Source of the DNA: Gammaproteobacteria bacterium
GTDB lineage: Bacteria; Pseudomonadota; Gammaproteobacteria; SZUA-152
Assembly: GCA_030599435.1 (NCBI GenBank)
Contig: JAUVNZ010000015.1
Span: 1-13,860, forward strand
DNA length: 13,860 nt
Reading direction: 5' to 3'
Of the stretch, positions 7,722-13,860 are shown piece after piece. The translations under genes and the position numbers were made by a program. A model generated the notes under the pieces. It did no database searches. It worked only from the letters and a program-made list of their open reading frames with translations, and was not told where the DNA came from. The stretch's first letter is position 1. Each line of letters opens with the position of its first letter.

Positions 7722-8510
7722 TTATGACTGGGTGTTATGAGCTTGGGCATTAAGACGTTCACCTGTGATTCCTATGCTGTCGTCACCCATCAGGTAAAGA
7801 TAGGCAGGCATTATCTGATCTGCGGTGGGTAGGGTGTTGGGATCTTCACCGGGGAAGGCCAGAGCCCTGAGTCGACTGCGGACATGGCCAGGATCCAGAC
7901 TGTTAATACGAACAGAGGTATTTGCTTCGAGTTCATCAGCAAATATTTCTGCGAGATTTTCCACAGCAGCGTGAGCTATACCATAAGCACCCCAGTAAGC
8001 CTGGCCTCTGAGCCCAACTTTGGCTGCGCTGAAAATAACGGAAGCATTGTCAGCAGCTTTCAACAAGTTCAGGCAAGCGCGGGTTAGTAAGAAGGGAGCG
8101 TTGAGATTTATCTGCATGACGCGTGACCACAAAGCCAGGTCGTAATGTTCAAGCGGTGTTAAAGAACCCAACATGGCGGCTGCATGCAGGATACCATCCA
8201 GTCGTCCAAACTCTTTTTTTATGCTATCAACCAGCGCCTGATAATTTCCTGGTGTGGCATTTTCCAGATTTAATGGGCATAACATAGGTTTTGAATACCC
8301 AGCATTCACAATAGAATCGTAGGTATCATTAAGTGTTGTTTCACTGCGGCCAAGCAATATGACGGTAGCGCCGTGTTTCGCGTAACATACAGCCGCGGCC
8401 CCACCAATAGCACCACCCGCACCCGTTACCAGAATAACGCGTTCGTTAAGTAACATTTCAGGCGCTGAATAGGAATGTAACTGGCTATTATTAAAGTTGG
8501 TTTTGCTCAT
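7722..8510 (-). CDS. YciK-like SDR-family protein with degenerate active site
   Basis: A short-chain dehydrogenase/reductase fold protein of 262 residues, closest in pattern to the YciK group (LLNERVILVTGAGG, GATVILLGRSE, IMPAYLYLMGDDS). The Rossmann fold and the structural Asn of MQINLNA (N135) are kept. Key positions have changed: the usual YxxxK is Y176-G-I-A-H180, so the catalytic Lys is His; the position 13 before the Tyr, normally the catalytic Ser, is Ala163 (FSAAKVG); the cofactor loop TGxxxGIG reads TGAGGAIG; and the HNAG segment reads HAAA (109-112). The codons for the Y-H region were checked on the - strand and the frame is clean, so this is not a frameshift. It probably binds a nucleotide poorly or has a non-catalytic role (inference). 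It is last in the squalene cluster, 39 bp after hpnE. No clear ribosome binding site is seen. Confidence 0.9.
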   Translation of the reverse strand: MSKTNFNNSQLHSYSAPEMLLNERVILVTGAGGAIGGAAAVCYAKHGATVILLGRSETTLNDTYDSIVNAGYSKPMLCPLNLENATPGNYQALVDSIKKEFGRLDGILHAAAMLGSLTPLEHYDLALWSRVMQINLNAPFLLTRACLNLLKAADNASVIFSAAKVGLRGQAYWGAYGIAHAAVENLAEIFADELEANTSVRINSLDPGHVRSRLRALAFPGEDPNTLPTADQIMPAYLYLMGDDSIGITGERLNAQAHNTQS

Positions 8511-8549
8511 GGCGTAATATTTTATTCTTTATTGATAAGTTTAAAAAAA

Positions 8550-9899
8550 TTAACTATTGCTTCGTTGCTTTTTTATTATTTGTTGCGCACACTGCAGACC
8601 GCTACGAATTGCACCTTCCAGGGTTCCGGGTAAACCATTATTTGTGTAATCGCCAGCTAACCAAAGACCATTAACAGGTGACTGCGTTTCCGGACGAAAT
8701 TTGTTTATACCAACAGTAGCGGCAAATGTAGCACGTTTTTCGCGAAGGACATGGCAGTTAGTAGCTTTTGGCCAGTCAGGGAAGTGCGTTGCCAGTTCTT
8801 CACTTATTACATCGCACAGTTTCTCATTATCCCAGTTCATATGTTCACCTTCACCGCTGATAACGACAGATATTAACCCATTTTGGTTATAAAGCCGCCT
8901 ATCAAAAATCCATTGTGATGTAGTATCCAGTGAACCGCGAAGATAACCGTCAAGTTTTGTGTTTTCAGGATACTGTAAATAAACGGTACAAATAGGTCGA
9001 TGTCGAATAGATTGAAGTTGTGAAGAAACATGTTGTAGAGCTGGATTATCTTCAATGAGGGTGTTTGTAATAATGCTGGGTGTTGCTAACACAATATACT
9101 GTGACTTAATTTGCTGTTCTGACAATTGAACCCCGGTAACAGCACCATTACTTATATTGAGTTCTGTTACTCGCTGTCCGAGACGAACACTGCCACGATG
9201 GGTTTCAATATAATCTGATGCAGGTTCAGGAAATATGGATCCCAGGTCTTTTTTTGTTAATAAAATATCAGAGTCTTTTCTTGAATTGCTGAAGCTGTCT
9301 CCTAGTGTTCGTAGAAATATTTGCGCAGATGCCTCATGAATTTGTGTATTAAGTGCTCCAAGGCATAAAGGCTCCCATATTGCTTTGATAACTTCAGAAG
9401 ATTGGTGGTATTTTTTAAGTAATGATTCAACGTCACAGTCAATTTCAACAGTAAAATTTATCTTTTGAAGGCAATAGCAAAATTTCAGTGCAGATAGACG
9501 ATCACTTAAAGATAAACCTTTGGCTCTAAATAACGCCCATGCCAGGTGCAGTGGCGCAGGTAATTTCAAGGTGTTTAATGATACCGGATTACCATTAGGC
9601 TGTAGCCACTGAAGAGAAAGAGGCTGGCGTTCAAAGACATCGCTTTCATTGATGCCTATTTGGTGCAAACAATTCAGTGTTGACTCGTAGGCACCGAGTA
9701 GCATGTGTTGACCATTATCTATATGAAGCTTATTTATGTGGACACTACGGGCTCTGCCGCCAAGTTGTTTAGCGGATTCCAGTACAATGACAGGTACTTT
9801 GTGTCGCCCCAACTCTATTGCAGCAGCTAGCCCAGCCCAGCCACCGCCAACGATAATGACACTGTTATCTAATTTTCCCTGCGACTGTTTCTTAGGCAT
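8550..9899 (-). CDS. hpnE: Hydroxysqualene dehydroxylase HpnE
   Basis: An FAD-dependent amine-oxidase-type protein of 449 residues, matching HpnE, which reductively removes the hydroxyl of hydroxysqualene to give squalene for hopanoid (or other triterpene) synthesis. The N-terminal dinucleotide-binding motif is VGGGWAGLAAA (17-27), with Glu41 closing the Rossmann unit and GGRAR at 47-51. DNGQHMLLGAY (61-71) is a characteristic stretch of the HpnE group. The C-terminal FAD-contact segment LAGDYTNNGLPGTLEGAIRS lies around residues 414-433. It follows hpnD by 17 bp on the same strand, as expected for the hpnCDE set. No Shine-Dalgarno sequence is evident in that gap, so translation may be coupled to hpnD. 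Related carotenoid-type desaturases are the main alternative, but the neighbouring hpnD and hpnC make HpnE by far the better call. Confidence 0.94.
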   Translation of the reverse strand: MPKKQSQGKLDNSVIIVGGGWAGLAAAIELGRHKVPVIVLESAKQLGGRARSVHINKLHIDNGQHMLLGAYESTLNCLHQIGINESDVFERQPLSLQWLQPNGNPVSLNTLKLPAPLHLAWALFRAKGLSLSDRLSALKFCYCLQKINFTVEIDCDVESLLKKYHQSSEVIKAIWEPLCLGALNTQIHEASAQIFLRTLGDSFSNSRKDSDILLTKKDLGSIFPEPASDYIETHRGSVRLGQRVTELNISNGAVTGVQLSEQQIKSQYIVLATPSIITNTLIEDNPALQHVSSQLQSIRHRPICTVYLQYPENTKLDGYLRGSLDTTSQWIFDRRLYNQNGLISVVISGEGEHMNWDNEKLCDVISEELATHFPDWPKATNCHVLREKRATFAATVGINKFRPETQSPVNGLWLAGDYTNNGLPGTLEGAIRSGLQCAQQIIKKQRSNS

Positions 9900-9916
9900 G
9901 TAAAATTGTTAGTTTG

Positions 9917-10807
9917 TTAACCTGTCGTCGCTTGTCTTTTGTGACGGTTGTAGCGATTGAAACGGCGTTTTTCCTTTTTTGCGGTTTTCCAGCTTAGCCA
10001 TAATTTTCGAATGGGGCTAAGTGACACTCGTTTATCCAGCACCTGGCAGCTGTTGGTTTCAATCGAATTTAATGTTGCCATGTAAATTGTGGCCATAATT
10101 AACCCGGTACGTTGGGTATAGCGATCTTCCTCAGGTAGCAGTGAAAATGCTTCGTCATAATATTCCCTTGCGCGTTTGGCTTGAAAGTCCATCAGTTTGC
10201 GTACGGCTTCGTTGCAATGATGGTTGAGAATATCATTTTCAGTAACGCCAAACTTTTCAAGTTCTTCTGCCGGAATGTATATTCGACCTAGTGATGCGTC
10301 TTCTCTCACGTCGCGTAATATATTGGTAAGCTGAAAAGCCAAACCAAGCTTATTAGCATACTCAAGTGTTTTCTGGTCCTGGTAACCAAAAATTTCAGCA
10401 GCCATCAGTCCCACAACGCTGGCGACGCGGTAACAGTAAAGGCCAAGCTCAGCGAATGTGTCGTAACGTGTTTGCTGCAAGTCCATTTCCATGCCGTCGA
10501 TTATTTCGAGGAAGTATTCCTGAGGCAGAGTAAATTGTTCGATGATGTTCACAAGTTCCAGGCAGACTGGATGGTTAGGTTTATTTCCTTTGTTGAATGT
10601 ATTGTGGATCTCCTGTCGCCACCAGTTCAATTTGGCGCGGGCAACATCCGCATCGTGACATTCATCCACCACATCATCGACTTCCCGACAAAATGCATAA
10701 AGTGTGGTGATTGCCAACCGTTGTTTCTCGGGTAGAAACATAAAACTGTAATAAAAGCTGGAGCCGCTTTTTGCAGCCTTATTCTGACAATATTCAGCAG
10801 GTGTCAT
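9917..10807 (-). CDS. hpnD: Presqualene diphosphate synthase HpnD
   Basis: A trans-isoprenyl diphosphate synthase of the squalene/phytoene synthase family, 296 residues. HpnD condenses two farnesyl diphosphates to presqualene diphosphate, releasing pyrophosphate. The N-terminus MTPAEYCQNKAAKSGSSFYY is typical of HpnD. The two Mg2+-binding Asp motifs are present: REVDDVVDE (D44/D45/D48) and NILRDVRED (D166/D170), as is the YAFCREVDD helix. The C-terminus is very basic (KKEKRRFNRYNRHKR). The start is set by family similarity, because no good ribosome binding site precedes the ATG. Phytoene synthase is the closest alternative, but the adjacent hpnE and the hpnC end further upstream support HpnD. 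The 238 bp before it (10808-11045) contain an inverted repeat and part of a tandem repeat, leaving room for a separate promoter. Confidence 0.95.
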   Translation of the reverse strand: MTPAEYCQNKAAKSGSSFYYSFMFLPEKQRLAITTLYAFCREVDDVVDECHDADVARAKLNWWRQEIHNTFNKGNKPNHPVCLELVNIIEQFTLPQEYFLEIIDGMEMDLQQTRYDTFAELGLYCYRVASVVGLMAAEIFGYQDQKTLEYANKLGLAFQLTNILRDVREDASLGRIYIPAEELEKFGVTENDILNHHCNEAVRKLMDFQAKRAREYYDEAFSLLPEEDRYTQRTGLIMATIYMATLNSIETNSCQVLDKRVSLSPIRKLWLSWKTAKKEKRRFNRYNRHKRQATTG

Positions 10808-10892
10808 GGAATGTGGTTAATTTGGTATAGGTAGGAATTTGAAAAAAATTATTCTGCTCGGATTTTAGAATGTTATTTATCTGCGCACACAA

Positions 10893-10923
10893 CAGTATGC
10901 AGGCGTACCTAGCATACTGCCTG
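10893..10923. repeat. Inverted repeat upstream of hpnD
   Basis: CAGTATGC (10893-10900) and GCATACTG (10912-10919) form a perfect 8-bp inverted repeat around an 11-base loop. An overlapping alternative pairing exists between CAGGC (10900-10904) and GCCTG (10919-10923), so two mutually exclusive hairpins are possible. No T run follows on either strand, so it is not a normal terminator. It lies about 85-115 bp upstream of the hpnD start and could be an operator or an RNA structure in the leader. Confidence 0.45.
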
Positions 10924-11019
10924 ACCTGATTTATTAGTCAATAGTTCAGGGTGATTTTAGAGGCCAGTCTTTATCAGGTGTTTCTTCAGGTAACAGCTCA
11001 GGTGGCTTCTTAAGTTACC

Positions 11020-11055
11020 TTTTAGGTAACTTTTTAGATAACTTTTTAGGTAACT
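11020..11055. repeat. Three tandem copies of a 12-bp unit at the end of the 81-residue gene
   Basis: Three head-to-tail copies of TTTTAGGTAACT (11020-11031, 11032-11043, 11044-11055); the middle copy has one change (GATAAC). The first copy also pairs with AAGTTACC at 11012-11019, giving an 8-bp stem with loop TTTTA (11012-11032) followed by T residues on the + strand. Read on the - strand, the array covers the stop codon of the 81-residue gene, and because 12 is a multiple of three each unit keeps a TAA in frame: stops fall at 11046-11048, 11034-11036 and 11022-11024, with a further one at 11010-11012. Copying slippage is the simplest origin. Confidence 0.85.
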
Positions 11056-11291
11056 ACAGGGCTGTCATCTCCTGGCAGCTTGAGGCCTTCATGCCAGCCG
11101 GTATCCAGACCAAACTCAACAGAAGACATTCTGTAACCCTCAGGAAAAGCTCTTTTAAGGCGATCATTAAAGACAGCAAGAATCTCTTTTTTGTACTGTT
11201 GCACATCATAATCGCGAGTTCCACTATCAACCTCGCTCAGTTCGATGTCCATTTTGAATTCAATATCAGGTGCAAGTTGTATACGAGGCAT
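11046..11291 (-). CDS. Small acidic protein of unknown function
   Basis: An 81-residue acidic protein (about 16 Asp/Glu against 10 Lys/Arg) that I do not recognise. It has no signal peptide, membrane segment or Cys. It opens with alternating strand-like residues (IQLAPDIEFKMDIELSEVD), continues with a probable helix (DVQQYKKEILAVFNDRLKRAF) and ends in a Gly-rich segment (FGLDTGWHEGLKLPGDD), suggesting a compact alpha/beta fold. GGAG at 11301-11298 stands seven bases before the ATG, a good ribosome binding site and better than those of hpnD and hpnE, which supports it being real. It lies between hppA (99 bp upstream) and hpnD on the same strand. Its last two residues (VT) and its stop codon lie in the 12-bp tandem repeat. 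Any link to squalene or pyrophosphate metabolism is only from position. Confidence 0.7.
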   Translation of the reverse strand: MPRIQLAPDIEFKMDIELSEVDSGTRDYDVQQYKKEILAVFNDRLKRAFPEGYRMSSVEFGLDTGWHEGLKLPGDDSPVVT

Positions 11292-11390
11292 ATTTTTCTC
11301 CAGCTGAATTATTTAATAGTCAGTCTAGCAGTTTTGAATCAATGATTTCTTTCAGGTAACACAGTTAAATTTCCTGACTGTATCCTTATA

Positions 11391-13421
11391 TTAAAGAATA
11401 GGCACCATCAACAAGGCAACAATGTTGATAATCTTGATCAGTGGGTTAATCGCAGGACCTGCCGTATCTTTGTACGGATCTCCCACGGTATCACCGGTTA
11501 CCGATGCCTTATGAGCTTCTGAACCTTTACCACCGTGGTTATTATCTTCGATGTATTTTTTGGCATTATCCCAGGCGCCGCCACCCGTGGTCATGGAAAT
11601 AGCGACAAACAGACCGGTAACGATGGAACCAACCAGTAGACCACCCAGCGCCTGCGGTCCAAGTACCAGGCCAACAATAACGGGAATGAGTACGGGCAAA
11701 ATGGAGGGGAAAATCATTTCCTTAATGGCTGACTTGGTTAATAGGTCTACTGCTGCGGAATAATCCGGTTTTTGAGTGCCATCCATAATCCCGGGCATTT
11801 CTTTGAACTGGCGACGAACTTCAAGCACCACCGCACTGGCTGCATGTCCTACCGACTCCATCGCCATAGCGGCAAACAGATACGGAATCATGCCACCGAT
11901 AAACAGGCCGATGATGACCATGTGATTAGACAGGTCAAAGGTGAGGACTTCGCCGGTGTGTATGGAGAGTTCTCGTGTGTAATCCGAAAACAATACCAAT
12001 GCGGCAAGACCGGCAGAGCCAATGGCGTAACCCTTGGTGACCGCCTTGGTGGTATTACCCACTGCATCGAGTTGGTCGGTGGTTTTGCGTACGCTCGATT
12101 CCAGGTCCGCCATTTCGGCAATGCCGCCGGCATTGTCAGTAATAGGGCCGTAGGCATCAAGTGCAACGATGATGCCTGTCATGGACAACATGGCAGTAGC
12201 GGCAATAGCAATACCGTACAGTCCAGCAAAATGTTGCGCAACACCAATGCCCAGACACACAACGGTGACCGGCATAGCCGTTGAACGCATGGACAGCGCA
12301 AGACCAGCGATGACGTTAGTGCCATGGCCAGTGGTAGAGGCTGCCGCGACACGGCGAACCGGCGAATATTCTGTTGCCGTGTAATAATCGGTAATAACCA
12401 CGAGCATTGCCGTAACCATCAGACCCACCATGGCAGCACCATAGAGTTGCATAATGCTGAAGCTGCCATTATCCGCCATAAGCATTTCAGTTACCGGGTA
12501 AAATGCCGCTGCGGAAATTACACCCGAGACAATTAAACCCCGATAAAGAGCGTTCATGACTTTGCCGCCATCTTTAACTCGGATGAACCAGGTGCCGATA
12601 ATTGAGGAGAAAATGGAAACACCGCCCAGAACCAACGGGTAAAGGATGGCATTAGTAGAATTAGCGCCATCACCTAAAACAAAACTACCCAGAATCATGG
12701 TTGCGATAATGGTTACGGCATAGGTTTCAAATAAATCAGCCGCCATGCCAGCACAGTCACCTACGTTATCACCCACGTTATCAGCAATAACCGCCGGATT
12801 ACGTGGGTCATCTTCAGGAATGTTTGATTCAACTTTACCCACCAGATCAGCGCCCACGTCGGCGCCCTTGGTGAAGATACCGCCACCCAGTCTTGCAAAA
12901 ATAGAAATTAGTGAGCCACCAAAGGCAAAACCAATTAGTGGTGATAAATTTATTGTTTCACCTGCGGGCGTTAATTCCTGCAAAACGCCATAAAACGTTG
13001 CGACTCCCAATAGTCCGAGTCCAACTACCAGCAAACCGGTTACTGTCCCACCACGAAAGGCCACTTGCAGTGCAGGATTTAATCCCTGTCGAGCAGCCTC
13101 TGTGGTGCGTAAATTGGTGCGAACCGAAACATGCATGCCAATGAAGCCCGTCAATCCAGATAGTATGGCACCAACGGCAAACCCTAGTGCGGTTGTTGCA
13201 CCAAGTGCCACCAGAATGACTGCAAATAAAATTACACCAACAATGCCAATCGAAAGATACTGACGTTTAAGGTAGGCAGAGGCGCCTTCCTGAATCGCTC
13301 CGGCGATCTCCTGCATTCTCTCGTTTCCTGGAGAAAGCTTTAGGATTTTCTGAATGAGAATAATGCCGTAAATAATGGCGAACACAGCGGATAAAAGAGC
13401 AAACAGCAAGAACATAGACAT
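11391..13421 (-). CDS. hppA: Membrane-bound proton-translocating pyrophosphatase, K+-independent type
   Basis: A polytopic membrane pyrophosphatase of 676 residues, the usual bacterial length, with about 16 membrane segments. It splits pyrophosphate on the cytoplasmic side and pumps H+ across the inner membrane. Substrate- and Mg2+-binding motifs are all present: [11 protein letters not shown] (188-198), [19 protein letters not shown] (214-232), and [18 protein letters not shown] (643-660). The subtype-determining segment reads [10 protein letters not shown] (455-464). Lys at 459 and Thr at 462 are the hallmark of the K+-independent, H+-pumping group, where the Lys replaces the bound K+. The ATG at 13421 has AAGGGGA 5-11 bases upstream; a second in-frame ATG lies two codons in. 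It sits between hpnC and the 81-residue gene and hpnD on one strand, in a pathway that makes pyrophosphate. The 216-bp gap after hpnC (13422-13637) may hold its own promoter, but none could be picked with confidence. Confidence 0.96.
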   Translation of the reverse strand: MSMFLLFALLSAVFAIIYGIILIQKILKLSPGNERMQEIAGAIQEGASAYLKRQYLSIGIVGVILFAVILVALGATTALGFAVGAILSGLTGFIGMHVSVRTNLRTTEAARQGLNPALQVAFRGGTVTGLLVVGLGLLGVATFYGVLQELTPAGETINLSPLIGFAFGGSLISIFARLGGGIFTKGADVGADLVGKVESNIPEDDPRNPAVIADNVGDNVGDCAGMAADLFETYAVTIIATMILGSFVLGDGANSTNAILYPLVLGGVSIFSSIIGTWFIRVKDGGKVMNALYRGLIVSGVISAAAFYPVTEMLMADNGSFSIMQLYGAAMVGLMVTAMLVVITDYYTATEYSPVRRVAAASTTGHGTNVIAGLALSMRSTAMPVTVVCLGIGVAQHFAGLYGIAIAATAMLSMTGIIVALDAYGPITDNAGGIAEMADLESSVRKTTDQLDAVGNTTKAVTKGYAIGSAGLAALVLFSDYTRELSIHTGEVLTFDLSNHMVIIGLFIGGMIPYLFAAMAMESVGHAASAVVLEVRRQFKEMPGIMDGTQKPDYSAAVDLLTKSAIKEMIFPSILPVLIPVIVGLVLGPQALGGLLVGSIVTGLFVAISMTTGGGAWDNAKKYIEDNNHGGKGSEAHKASVTGDTVGDPYKDTAGPAINPLIKIINIVALLMVPIL

Positions 13422-13637
13422 ACAATTCCCCTTAATGTTTTGAACAGGCGTGCAGGCTTGTTGTTGACGAATCCTACTCTGTCAGACAGGTTGTTGGGTA
13501 TTGCGTTTATTTATTGGCGTATGTTCAAACTTGATGATTTGCTAATAAAGAGGATTAAGACGACCCATTTGCGTCAGATAAATTATTTTAATGTCTGTAT
13601 TCATGAAAAAAATGAAGCTAGAAAGCCAGGGGTAAAA

Positions 13638-13860
13638 TTAAAAAGAACGCCAAATCATTCGCAGCCAGTCACTTTTGCTGAGACGTGGTCGTGAAAAATA
13701 ATCGTTTTGTTGTTTTTCCAGTAATTCCAGTACACGCAAACCACCGTTAATCATTATTCTTAATTGAAAACCAAATCGTCCACGCACGGCACGCCCAAGG
13801 GGTTTTCCAAATAACATTTTTTCACGCGCGTAGTGGATTTGTTGTTGGATTATTTGTTGC
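13638..13860 (-). CDS. hpnC: Hydroxysqualene synthase HpnC (C-terminal part)
   Basis: Reading the - strand from the right edge gives 74 open codons ending in TAA at 13640-13638; the 5' part lies beyond the window. The translation contains QIHYAREKMLFGKPLGRAV, RGRFGFQLRIMINGGLRVLE and the ending RPRLSKSDWLRMIWRSF. This pattern (A-R, then G-x-P-L-G-R, G-R-x-G, GGLR-I/V-L-E, a Phe-x-x-RP stretch and a terminal DWLRM-x-WR) is typical of the C-terminus of HpnC, a squalene/phytoene synthase-family enzyme. HpnC converts presqualene diphosphate to hydroxysqualene with loss of pyrophosphate. The catalytic Asp motifs would lie upstream and cannot be seen. With hpnD and hpnE further along the same strand it completes the three-enzyme route to squalene. 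It is a short fragment, so the call rests on C-terminal similarity plus context. Confidence 0.85.
   Translation of the reverse strand, partial: QQIIQQQIHYAREKMLFGKPLGRAVRGRFGFQLRIMINGGLRVLELLEKQQNDYFSRPRLSKSDWLRMIWRSF

Noticed and set aside
7648..7740. 30-codon + strand frame in the gap before the SDR gene
   Set aside because: GGAG sits only one base from the ATG, too close to work well, and the frame runs antisense into the SDR gene's end.
11772..12284. 170-codon open frame on the + strand
   Set aside because: It lies wholly antisense to the well-conserved hppA and has the low-complexity, His/Arg/Gly-rich look of a shadow frame; no ribosome binding site or family motif.
13440..13694. 84-codon open frame on the + strand near the right edge
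   Set aside because: It runs antisense into the HpnC C-terminus, which has clear family similarity; its translation shows no motif.

Overview
The window reads as chromosomal DNA of a gammaproteobacterium of moderate GC content. The clues are an EF-G2-type elongation factor, a QmcA/NfeD pair, a YciK-family protein and the hpnC/hpnD/hpnE squalene genes. Species cannot be fixed from the sequence. An environmental hopanoid- or squalene-producing lineage is a reasonable inference. There is no tRNA, rRNA, CRISPR array or insertion sequence, and the genes are intact except the two cut by the window edges.

Left part, + strand (1-2949). The C-terminal 281 residues of an EF-G2-type elongation factor end in a strong intrinsic terminator (885-917). 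Next comes a three-gene run: qmcA (SPFH/band 7 membrane protein), its usual NfeD-family partner, and a small unrecognised protein with an HEVFH zinc-protease-like motif, starting 4 bp after the nfeD stop.

Middle (2972-7427). A P2-type cation-transporting ATPase lies on the - strand, convergent with the zincin-like gene. It is divergent, with only 23 bp between start codons, from an exported protein of unknown function. A diguanylate cyclase with a GAF-like N-terminus (- strand) follows, with a good -10 box and a Fur-box-like palindrome upstream.

Right part, - strand (13860 down to 7722). This is a squalene cluster in transcription order: hpnC (only its C-terminal 74 codons are in the window), hppA (K+-independent type membrane pyrophosphatase), an 81-residue acidic unknown, hpnD, hpnE, and a YciK-like SDR protein. 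By family knowledge HpnD makes presqualene diphosphate from farnesyl diphosphate, HpnC converts it to hydroxysqualene, and HpnE reduces that to squalene. HpnD and HpnC each release pyrophosphate, and the proton-pumping pyrophosphatase between them could recover that energy (inference).

The points most worth a second look are the SDR protein, which lacks several catalytic and cofactor-loop residues; the pyrophosphatase inside a pyrophosphate-producing pathway; altered ion-site residues in the P-type ATPase; the small HExxH protein; and a 12-bp tandem repeat that puts four in-frame stops at the end of the 81-residue gene.
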